Shown here piece after piece: positions 45,340 through 53,400 of a stretch of DNA of 64,000 nucleotides. Source of the DNA: Mycobacterium sp. Aquia_216 (GTDB lineage Bacteria; Actinomycetota; Actinomycetes; Mycobacteriales; Mycobacteriaceae); assembly GCF_026723865.1 (NCBI RefSeq), contig NZ_CP113529.1, positions 3,968,001 through 4,032,000 on the forward strand, read 5' to 3'. Numbering within the stretch: the first letter of the stretch is position 1; each line of letters begins with the position of its first letter. The notes beneath the pieces were generated by a model. That model had not been told where the DNA came from, made no database searches, and was given only the letters and a program-made list of their open reading frames with translations. Position numbers and translations under genes: made by a program.

Positions 45340-45869
45340 TTTTCGAGCCTAACCGCGTTCCTCCGAAAAGGAGATGTCGGGACCACAGCTCGCGGCCGCT
45401 CCGTCCGCTCGGTCTGCCAGTTAGCCCCGGTCAGACAGGGCTGTCGTGCACCACGAGGACAGGCCCACCGATCGGGCACGCCCTTGAGTTGGTGGCTGCC
45501 GCGGGCGTCGAACGCGAGCCCCGATGCCAGCACGAGCGGCGCGACCGCGTCTCGAATTGCGCACGCGCCCACCCCAGCAGGTACGCCCGGTTGACCTCAC
45601 CCTCGCGCGTGGAGACGGTTTGAGGGATGACCGCCATGTCCACGATCACGGCAGCAAACAATGCCAACCGCCGGTTTTCGGGCTCCAATTGGTTGCCTCT
45701 GTCGCGCCAGCAGGCCTCGGCAACCGTCGGGCGGAGAGCTGTGTTTCAGGCAGAGCGGACACCCCGTTTGTTAACTAGAGCTACCGCATCCGTTCACCTG
45801 CCGACGGGGACCGATACCCGGCGTGAATCGTATTGCCGCCACGTCGGATTCGGCGATAGGGTAAGGGTC
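45340..45869. other. Intergenic region between asnO-like gene and the Gly-rich peptide
   Basis: This 530-base stretch holds the promoter of the amidotransferase pair, the cyclase fragment at 45429-45572, and otherwise no gene I can support. The open frame running into the Gly-rich peptide from 45627 is not protein-like and is left out. Confidence 0.5.
45429..45572 (-). pseudogene. Fragment of a class III nucleotidyl cyclase domain
   Basis: The minus-strand frame from 45572 reads AIRDAVAPLVLASGLAFDAR and GSHQLKGVPDRW, the C-terminal signature of adenylate/guanylate cyclases (compare a TVRDLVAGSG...F..RG.H.LKGVP pattern). Nothing upstream encodes the catalytic core and the frame continues into non-homologous sequence. 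It is a short relic, not a gene. Confidence 0.45.
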
Positions 45870-46007
45870 ATGATCAAGAACAGGATCGGGACAATGTTCA
45901 TCGGCCACGGCGGCGGCGCTGGTGGTGGCCGCGGTGGTGGCGCTGGTGGTGGCCGCGGTGGTGGCGCCGGCGGCGGCCGGGGCGGCGGTGCCGGCGGCGG
46001 CCGGTAG
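45870..46007 (+). CDS. Small Gly-rich protein with four GGGAGGGR octapeptide repeats
   Basis: A 45-residue frame starts with the 13-residue leader MIKNRIGTMFIGH and then four exact copies of GGGAGGGR (residues 14-45), ending TAG 46005-46007. DNA copies differ at synonymous positions (GGT/GGC), so selection on the peptide is suggested. ATG 45870 is preceded by TAAGGG at about three bases. The Arg spacing gives a regular positive charge. It may be an RNA- or membrane-binding small protein or a peptide precursor; no maturation enzyme is nearby. Function unknown. Confidence 0.6.
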   Translation: MIKNRIGTMFIGHGGGAGGGRGGGAGGGRGGGAGGGRGGGAGGGR

Positions 46008-46151
46008 AACCAAACCTTTTTCCTCTGCGCCCCTTCGATTCTCATTGCGCAGTCGCGGGGCGTTGAGGTGTGCGGCGCCGATGCGGTTGAGGCATCTCTA
46101 GGCGTGGACCCGCGATTCGCACGCGTTCCCGGCGACTGGAAGACTGCTGGC

Positions 46152-46694
46152 ATGCAAGCGATCAGCGGCACCGTGCGCGCGGCTTCCTCACACGATGCGG
46201 CCTCCATCGTTGCGATCTACCGCCCGTACGTCGAGAACACGGTGATCAGTTGGGAACTCGAGGCTCCGAGCCCAGACGAGATGGCTTCGCGGATAGCGTC
46301 CGCCCAAAAAGCTCACGAATGGCTCGTTCTAGAGCATGATAATCAGGTGATCGGCTTTGCCTACGGTCACGCATTGATCAGCCTGCCTTCCTTCAAGTGG
46401 TCTTGTGAGACCGGCATCTACATCAGTCGCGATCATCATCGCGCGGGCTGGGGCCGCAGACTCTACGCAGAAGTCCTGCACCGGCTCGCCGGACGCGGCT
46501 ACCGGCGAGTGTTTGCCGGCATCACCCAACCCAACGAGGCCAGCAACGCATTTCACCGATCCTTCGGGTTCGAAGATGTCGGCGCATACCGGCGCGTCTA
46601 CTGGAAGCACGACAGCTGGCACGACGTCGGGTGGATGCAACTCGATCTAGGCCCTGGCGAGCAGCAGGCACCGCCGGGCCCAGCTCACCAATAG
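46152..46694 (+). CDS. GNAT N-acetyltransferase, phosphinothricin/methionine-sulfoximine type
   Basis: A 180-residue enzyme resembling PAT/Bar and YwnH acetyltransferases. Features: IYRPYVENTVISWELEAPSP at the N-terminus, the acetyl-CoA loop YISRDHHRAGWGRRLYAEVL, and the C-terminal FAGITQPNEASNAFHRSFGF with EDVGAYRRVYWKHDSWHDVG. It probably N-acetylates small amino acid analogues. ATG 46152 fits the family start; the longer frame from 46068 is not used. Convergent with the MFS exporter. Confidence 0.83.
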   Translation: MQAISGTVRAASSHDAASIVAIYRPYVENTVISWELEAPSPDEMASRIASAQKAHEWLVLEHDNQVIGFAYGHALISLPSFKWSCETGIYISRDHHRAGWGRRLYAEVLHRLAGRGYRRVFAGITQPNEASNAFHRSFGFEDVGAYRRVYWKHDSWHDVGWMQLDLGPGEQQAPPGPAHQ

Positions 46695-46730
46695 CGGATT
46701 GTGTTGCGCCGCAGCCGCATAGCGCAACTC

Positions 46731-48344
46731 TCACCGGCGCGTACGCAAGGCAACGTAGTACTCGTGGCGTCGGGTTTGATCGACGGTATAGCTGACCGCC
46801 TTCGTGACGCCGTCATGATCGACATCCACCCAGCGCTCGGTGCGCTGGCGCTCAAATTCGCTCCAGGACGTCACGGTGAACCTCTCCAGAAACGAGTTGG
46901 GCTCTTCGACACTGTGATAGAGCCGCCAACTGTGGCCGCCCGTCCGCAGCCGTGACTGCCTGACTTCCCGCATCGCTTCGATGAAATCGTCGAGATTCTC
47001 TGGTGGCACGTGGTAGCGGACGGCCACCAGCACCGGTCCATCTTGAGGACATGGCTCGAACACGAGGGTCGGGGTCGGCCAGGCACTCGAAACCTCAACG
47101 CTCTCCGTCCCAGTGCATGGCCGCAGCCCTAGTGCGGTAACGCTGAAGGCAACCGCGGCCAGCACGACCGCCGACCACAACATCGCGTCGTCAAGCCCCC
47201 ACCTCGTGGCAAGGGCACCCCAGAGATAGGCGCCAAGTGCCTGAGATCCAGTGGAGACCAAGAGATACACCGACAATCCGCGAGCTCGAACCCATCGCGG
47301 CAACGACAGTTGCGCTGCGGCATTCAACGTCGTCAAGGTGATCAGCCACGCCATGCCCGACAACATCAAGAATGGAATCGCAGCGGCGAACGGCAGCCAG
47401 ACCACGGCCAACGGGGCGAGGCCGTACGCGGCGGCCGACGCCGCGAGCAACACGTTGTCCGACATTCTTTCGTGCAACGGTCCCGCTGCTACGACGCCGA
47501 GAATGGCGCCAAAACCGATGGCCCCCAGCGCCACTCCGTAGCCGCCGGCTCCCAGGTGCCACTTGTGCGCGGCCGCCACTGGCAGCAAAGCGAGGATGGC
47601 CGAGGCAGGAAACAGGAAAAGGGCTGTGCGCAAAAGGATCCTGCGAAAAATTGGACTGTTTTCAACGTATTGCAGTCCGGTAATGATGGCCGGGCCTATG
47701 CGTTCGCGCTCGAGTGGCACGATCTGCTTCGGTCGATTCCACGCCCGCAGCGCGATGATGATTGCCGAGAAGGACACTGCATTGATCGCGAAGACCGCGG
47801 AGGGGCCGAGCCATGCCACCACGATGCCGCCGATTGCCGGCCCGATCGCGCGGGTGGAGTTGGCCGAGACACTGCCTAAAACGGACACGGCCGGTATTTG
47901 CTCGCGCGGGACGACCTCGGGCTGAATCGCCTGCCAGGCTGGTCCGGTGAGTGCCGAAGCAAAGCCGATGGCCAAGGTGAACATCAATAGTGCGGTCGGA
48001 GTTAGGCGACCAAGATTGGTCACCAGCGCCAGGGCGAGCGCGACCAGGACGGCATACGACTGCAGGACTATCAGTAACCGACGCCGGTCGAACAGATCGG
48101 CAAGCACCCCGGCGAACAATCCCAATAGCAGCGTGGGCCCCAGGCTCACCGTCTGAACCAATGCCACGATGACGTCACTGCTGTGCTTTTCCACCAGAAA
48201 CCATTGAGCGGCGACGGCCTGCATCCACGTACCCATGTTGGAGATGAACTGGGCGATAAACAGGCCCCGGTACACGCGATTGCGCAGTGGTGCCCACGTC
48301 GACGGCTTTCCCCCGTCGGCACGCTCCTGGTCCTGAATCACCAA
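46731..48344 (-). CDS. MFS exporter (EntS/MFS_3 type) with C-terminal ABM-like domain
   Basis: A 537-residue protein. The first 410 residues form 12 helices of the transmembrane-secretion-effector MFS group; the start NRVYRGLFIAQFISNMGTWM, then DLFDRRRLLIVLQSY and PAIGGIVVAWLGPSAVFAIN are characteristic. Residues about 430-530 are a soluble domain with VLVAVRYHVPPENLDDFIEA and HSWRLYHSVEEPNSFLERFT, resembling antibiotic biosynthesis monooxygenase-like dimeric alpha-beta barrels. Relatives export siderophores or drugs. The ATG at 48344 fits. The role of the tail domain is unknown. Confidence 0.82.
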   Translation of the reverse strand: MVIQDQERADGGKPSTWAPLRNRVYRGLFIAQFISNMGTWMQAVAAQWFLVEKHSSDVIVALVQTVSLGPTLLLGLFAGVLADLFDRRRLLIVLQSYAVLVALALALVTNLGRLTPTALLMFTLAIGFASALTGPAWQAIQPEVVPREQIPAVSVLGSVSANSTRAIGPAIGGIVVAWLGPSAVFAINAVSFSAIIIALRAWNRPKQIVPLERERIGPAIITGLQYVENSPIFRRILLRTALFLFPASAILALLPVAAAHKWHLGAGGYGVALGAIGFGAILGVVAAGPLHERMSDNVLLAASAAAYGLAPLAVVWLPFAAAIPFLMLSGMAWLITLTTLNAAAQLSLPRWVRARGLSVYLLVSTGSQALGAYLWGALATRWGLDDAMLWSAVVLAAVAFSVTALGLRPCTGTESVEVSSAWPTPTLVFEPCPQDGPVLVAVRYHVPPENLDDFIEAMREVRQSRLRTGGHSWRLYHSVEEPNSFLERFTVTSWSEFERQRTERWVDVDHDGVTKAVSYTVDQTRRHEYYVALRTRR

Positions 48345-48487
48345 AGAGTCGATGGTCGACAGCCCCTCTGCTCGCGTTGTCCCAAGAATTAAAAGTTTAA
48401 GACACGCACGCGCGGCGCTCCCACCACGGATCCGCTAGGCCGCCGCGCCCGATTCTTCCTGCGGCGGGAACGGCTTCCGATCGATGT

Positions 48488-49225
48488 TCAGCGCGCCAGT
48501 GAAGCGCCGCGGGTCGGCGGTGCGGGCACCGATTGTGGGGGCGTCTTCGGCAGCCGCATCACCGCGACCAGCACACCAACGCCCGCGACGACACAGACGG
48601 CCCACAATGCTAAATACCAGAACGACCGGAATTCCGGTCCGAAAAACAGCGTGAGGGCCACGAACCAGCAATTGATCATCCCGAGGTAGCCCCACCACAC
48701 CACCGGGGCGGTCCCGGCGCTGCTGCGGCGGCGCATCAGGATGCCGACATACATCAGCGGGAGTGCAGTGTTTGCGATCGAAAAATAGGCGATCGCAATG
48801 GGGTCGCTCATCAAGTGGTCGAGGAAATTCCAGACGATGACCGCAACGACAGCCCCGGCCACCAAGAGAGCAGTGAACTGGCCCGACGTCGCTGACGGCA
48901 GCAACTCCTTCCTGCCGAACTGGATCGCCTGTACGATGTAGGCAATCTCGAATGTGACAGTGAAAAGTAATGCGCACCAGAATAATTCGACATACCAGTG
49001 GTGATAGGTGTGGAACCATGTGTCGTATCGAGCCACGAACGACCCATCGCCGGCGAACCAGAACAGCGTGCAGAAGATCGGGATCGAGTACACCTTGTCG
49101 CGCCGGGCGATCACGTATGCGGCGAAAAACCAGGTGTAGTTGAAAATCATCGCCAGCGCGCATAAGACCAGGATCCCGACCATGTGGTGGTCGATGGCAG
49201 TTAGTGCTTGTCGTCCGTCGTACAT
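48488..49225 (-). CDS. Seven-helix integral membrane protein, unknown function
   Basis: A 245-residue protein with seven predicted transmembrane helices (for example MVGILVLCALAMIFNYTWFF, ALLFTVTFEIAYIVQAI and ALWAVCVVAGVGVLVAVM). A conserved-looking polar patch, GDGSFVARYDTWFHTYHHWY, lies between helices 2 and 3, and FLDHLMSDP near helix 5. Such acidic residues in a seven-helix bundle recall membrane-type terpene cyclases, but the similarity is only impressionistic. It is divergent from the S51 peptidase; repeated AGTGAACGATCA sites lie between them. Confidence 0.6.
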   Translation of the reverse strand: MYDGRQALTAIDHHMVGILVLCALAMIFNYTWFFAAYVIARRDKVYSIPIFCTLFWFAGDGSFVARYDTWFHTYHHWYVELFWCALLFTVTFEIAYIVQAIQFGRKELLPSATSGQFTALLVAGAVVAVIVWNFLDHLMSDPIAIAYFSIANTALPLMYVGILMRRRSSAGTAPVVWWGYLGMINCWFVALTLFFGPEFRSFWYLALWAVCVVAGVGVLVAVMRLPKTPPQSVPAPPTRGASLAR

Positions 49226-49255
49226 CCGCGGGATCCTAACGAGTCGAAGCCGGGC

Positions 49256-49322
49256 AGTGAACGATCACTTACTGTGCTTAAGTCAGAAATGAGCCTTGCA
49301 AAACCCAAAGAGTGAACGATCA
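49256..49322. promoter_or_regulatory. Two direct repeats AGTGAACGATCA in a divergent promoter region
   Basis: Identical 12-mers occur at 49256-49267 and 49311-49322. Each holds a TGA-N4-TCA dyad (TGAACGATCA), like TetR-type half-palindromes. They sit between the membrane protein start (49225) and the peptidase start (49419), so one regulator could control both genes. Confidence 0.5.
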
Positions 49323-49418
49323 TTACGGTAACTCGCGGCAGGAAGGCGAACAAGGCTCCGGCACTGTTAGCCAAGCACCCACGGCTTGCGGTCCGACTTC
49401 GCCGATAGGGTGACTACC

Positions 49419-50138
49419 ATGTCCGACGGCGATCGGGAAACGAGCATCGAGCACTTTGGAGTCCAACCGCTCTACCTCCTGGCCGACAGTCAACTGCTGT
49501 TCTGGAAGCAGCGGGACCGACTTCTCCTCGAGGTCGCACTCGACGGATTGGCCGGGGACACCCCCGGTAGCGCCGCCTACATCGGTGCCTCCAATGGGGA
49601 TCGTCCGGAGTTCTACGAGATCTTCGAGGCGGCGATGGATGCGATCGGAATCACCAACCGCCGCATGATCGATTCGTCGTTCGGACCGGACGATCGCGCC
49701 TTCTTGAAGGGCGCCCAGTTGATCGTCCTGGCGGGCGGCGATGTGCGTCTCGGGTGGACAGCGTTCGAGAAGACCGGGATGAAAGATGTGATCCTCGGCC
49801 GGTATACCCATGGGGCAATACTCGTGGGCATTTCAGCCGGCGCGGTCCAGCTCGGAGAATACGGAATCGTCGAGGCACCGAGATCCTCCACGACCGAGTT
49901 GCTCGACGTGTTCAAGCTCGTTCCCGCCGTTGTCGATACGCACGACGAGCACGCCAACTGGACGCGGCTGTCGCGCACAATTCAGTCGCTACAGGGGGCG
50001 GCCATCGGACTCGGAATCCCCTCTGGCGGCGGCGTCATCGTGCACCCGGATACCACCCTCGAGCCGTTGCGGCATCCCGCGCACCGATTCCGCTTCGAGG
50101 AACCGCACGTCACGCACACACTGCTACGCACCGACTGA
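49419..50138 (+). CDS. Peptidase S51 / cyanophycinase-like protein
   Basis: A 239-residue class I glutamine-amidotransferase-like serine peptidase. The strand motif AQLIVLAGGDVRLGWTAFEK and the nucleophile elbow ILVGISAGAVQLGEYGI (Ser in GISAGA) match dipeptidase E/cyanophycinases, followed by VDTHDEHANW with the candidate His. It may degrade aspartyl or multi-L-arginyl-poly-Asp-type dipeptides. ATG 49419 is preferred to 49386. Divergent from the membrane protein. Confidence 0.8.
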   Translation: MSDGDRETSIEHFGVQPLYLLADSQLLFWKQRDRLLLEVALDGLAGDTPGSAAYIGASNGDRPEFYEIFEAAMDAIGITNRRMIDSSFGPDDRAFLKGAQLIVLAGGDVRLGWTAFEKTGMKDVILGRYTHGAILVGISAGAVQLGEYGIVEAPRSSTTELLDVFKLVPAVVDTHDEHANWTRLSRTIQSLQGAAIGLGIPSGGGVIVHPDTTLEPLRHPAHRFRFEEPHVTHTLLRTD

Positions 50139-50169
50139 TAAGAGCGGAAGCGTTTATCCAACAACGCCT

Positions 50170-50499
50170 TTAGTGGCCGGAATCCCCGGCCGGGGCAGCT
50201 TCGAGGGTCGCAATCTTATCGAGGCCGGTGATCGTGAGGACCCGAACGAGCAAGCGGTGGACGATGATGTGCAAACCGTCCACTTTGTCGGCATGGTCGA
50301 AAAGCGCGTTGATTCCCGCGCTGTCCAAGTACCTGACCGTGCTGAGATCGATGGTCATGGGCCTTCGGGTCCCCGCGCTCGCCTTATTGAGTGCCTGAAT
50401 GAGCTGGGCGACATTGCTGAGATCGATCTCCCCCGTCGCGGTCACCCGCGGCGTCCCGTCAGGGCCGTGGTCGGTGTTCAGCGTTAGCTCTGCGACCAT
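50170..50499 (-). CDS. STAS-domain anti-sigma factor antagonist
   Basis: A 109-residue STAS protein (SpoIIAA/RsbV type). The phosphorylatable Ser is S60 in VRYLDSAGINALFDHADKVD; the N-terminal VTATGEIDLSNVAQLIQAL is the usual beta-alpha start. Unphosphorylated, such proteins bind an anti-sigma kinase and release a sigma factor. Its ATG overlaps the stop of the hybrid kinase (TAATG), so both are translated together; the kinase's PP2C domain probably dephosphorylates it, and its terminal ATPase domain probably binds or phosphorylates it. Confidence 0.9.
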   Translation of the reverse strand: MVAELTLNTDHGPDGTPRVTATGEIDLSNVAQLIQALNKASAGTRRPMTIDLSTVRYLDSAGINALFDHADKVDGLHIIVHRLLVRVLTITGLDKIATLEAAPAGDSGH

Positions 50500-53400
50500 T
50501 AGGCGATCCTCGCGTACAAGTTAACTGTGGTTCCGAATTCAGTGGAGTGAATCGTGAGGTCCTCCACCAGTCCTCGCATGAGGATGATGCCGCGGCCCCG
50601 ATTGGCGCCGGGCACCGTGCGCGGTGGCTTCCAGCTGCCGCTGTCGATGACGGTCACCTGAAGAGCATCGACGACGGCGATCGCACGCAATGACACTTTG
50701 CCCTTGGGTTGATCGCGGTAACCGTGTTCGATTGCGTTGGCGACGGCTTCACCGGTGGCGGTGAGCACGTCTTGAATCTGAGCGGGCTCGAGTCCCGCCT
50801 GAGTCAGCCAGCCGCGCAACGCAGCTCGGCTCGGGGCGAGGTGGTCGACATCAGCGACGAACTTCATCGCCAGCGGGGCTGGTTGCCGGTACAGCAGCAT
50901 GGCCACATCGTCCAAATAGCCGCCGGCAGGCTCGAGCCGGACCATGAGATCGTCTGCCACCTCATCAAGCGACTGCGAACGGCCGCCCTGAATCAGATCT
51001 GTAGCACTGGCGATGCCGTCATCGATCGAACGACCGCGGCGTTCGACCAGGCCATCGGTGTAGAGCAGCAGCGTCGTCCGCGCCGGCATCGTCACCCGGA
51101 TCTCGGGTCGAGGCCAGTCCGGTCGAAGACCCAGCGGGAGCCCATGTTCGCCATCCAGCTGTTCGGTAGTTCCGTTGGCATGCACCATGATCGGCGGTGG
51201 GTGGCCGGCATTGGAGTAGACCAGCTCTCCAGTGTCGGGGGTGAGCACCGCGCAGAACGCGGTGGTGCAGCGGGCGCCGGGCAGACGGGCGGCGAAACGA
51301 TCCAGTCCAGCGAGGACGTCGCTGGGACCGGGCTGGTCGAGCAACAGCGCACGGCACGCGCTGCGGAGCTGACCCATCACCGTCGCGGCAGCCAGGCCGT
51401 GGCCGACGCAGTCGCCGACTATCAACGCCACGCGCCCGTCGTCGAGGTCGACGACGTCGTACCAATCACCGCCGACCTGCAGGGGGTGGGTGGCGGGGTG
51501 ATACCGGACCGCAAAGCCGCCCGGCAGGGTCGTCGGGCCGAGCATCGCGTGCTGCAGCGCCAGGGCGGTTTCCCGTTGCTCGTCCAACTGGTAGACACGG
51601 TGCAGGCCTTGGCTGAGCCGTCCGCCCAAGACCTTCAGCAGATTGTGATCCTCCGGCGTGAACGGGCGTTGCTCCGGCAACTCGAGCCACACCACGAGCA
51701 CTCCTTGGGGATGCTGCAGCGATATGCCCGTTGTGCCAGCCTCTCCGGTGACCGTGGTGAGCAGGTCGGAATCGCGGAGCGACTCGATCAACTGCCGGTG
51801 GTGTGACGGCAGTTCGGCCCAGTTACAGGGCTCGCCGGCACAAATCAGCGCCGGCGCGGCCTCGTTGGGGGCATCGCGGGTGAAAGTCGCGGCCAGCACG
51901 CGGCGAGCGCTCCAGATCTGACGCAGCTCCGCGGTCGCCCCCTGCATTGCATCATCAAGCGTATCTGCTTGTGCCAGTTGCTGATTCAGGGCAGCGAGGG
52001 CGAGCTGGCTCTGCACGGTGGAGTGCTCGGTAGTGACGTCGCGAATGGTACCGACTATGACTCGCCGGCCGGTGTCCGGGTCTTCGGCGTGGTTGAAGCT
52101 GGCCGCTACCCACAGCCGGTGCCCGTCCCGGTGGACAACTGGAGCGGTGAAAGCGCCGCGCGACTGGTTCATCAGTTGGGCGAACGCCGCCTCGACTTGC
52201 CGATGGGCTTCGGGGTCGGTCTGCTTCGGCCACCAAGGGTGCGCGGCTTCGTACGGCAACTGTTCGGGACCGTAGCCAAGGATCTCGGTGAACGCGGTGT
52301 TGATCTCAATGACGGCGCCCTGTTCGTCGCAGACAAAAAACCCTTCCTGCAGCGAATCCACCAGTGCGGTGCGCCACCGGGCATGGTGGCCGCGCAACCG
52401 TGCCAGCTCGACGTTGGCGCGCACCCGGGCAAGGAGCTCGGCGGCGGCGAACGGCTTGACGAGGTAATCATCCGCGCCGGCCAGCAAGCCTTCGATGGAG
52501 GCTTCCTGTCCCGCGCGCGCCGAGAGCAGCAGGACAGGTAGCGCGGCGGTGCGCGCGTCGCTGCGCAGCACCGCGAGCAGTTGCAGGCCGTCCAATCTGG
52601 GCATCATGACGTCGCTGATGACGAGGTCGGGAACCTCGACACGGATGGCTTCCAGGGCCTGCTGCCCATCGGTGACGCCGCGTACCTCGTAACCGGCAGT
52701 GTGCAGCAGGTCGGTCAGGTACTCGCGCATGTCGGCGTTGTCATCGGCAACCAACACGCGCGTTGGTTCGCCGTCGCTCCCGACGGGTGCGCGCGCGGTC
52801 ATCATCGCCGTCGTGCTCGTATCGGACCGTGTGACGCCGGTGTCGCTGGGCAGCCAGCGCTGGGCTTCCTGCAGGTACGGTTCGGCGATCACGCCGGCTC
52901 TCGGGAGCGCTCCAGGTGGTGCAGCGATTTCATCGGTCGGCAGATGGGCCGCGCCCAACGGCAGACGGATGACGAAGCTGGTGCCCGCACCCTCCCGGCT
53001 GTCGACAATGATGGCCCCAGCGTGCAAACCGACAAGCTCTTTGACCAGAGCAAGGCCGATTCCGCTGCCCTCCGTGGAGCGTGCCCATGCGTTTTCGATG
53101 CGGTGGAAACGCTCGAACAGCCGGGGCATTTCCGCGGCAGGTATTCCACCCCCGGTGTCGGTGACGGTGACGATGGCGTCGGTGTCGTCACGGCTCACGC
53201 CGACCGTGATAGAGCCTTCGAAGGTGAACTTCAACGCGTTGGAAAGGAGGTTGAGGATCACCTTCTCCCACATCTCGTGATCCACGTAAACCGGTTCGTC
53301 GAGCGGCGGGCAGTCCACCGTGAACGTCAGGCCGGCCCGCTCAATCGCCGAGCGGAAAACGCTGGCCAGGTCCGCGGTGAAGGTTGGCAAGTCGACGGGC

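Noticed and set aside
48435..49163. 242-codon minus-strand frame beside the seven-helix protein
   Set aside because: Out-of-frame shadow; hydrophobic helices are found only in the 48488-49225 frame.
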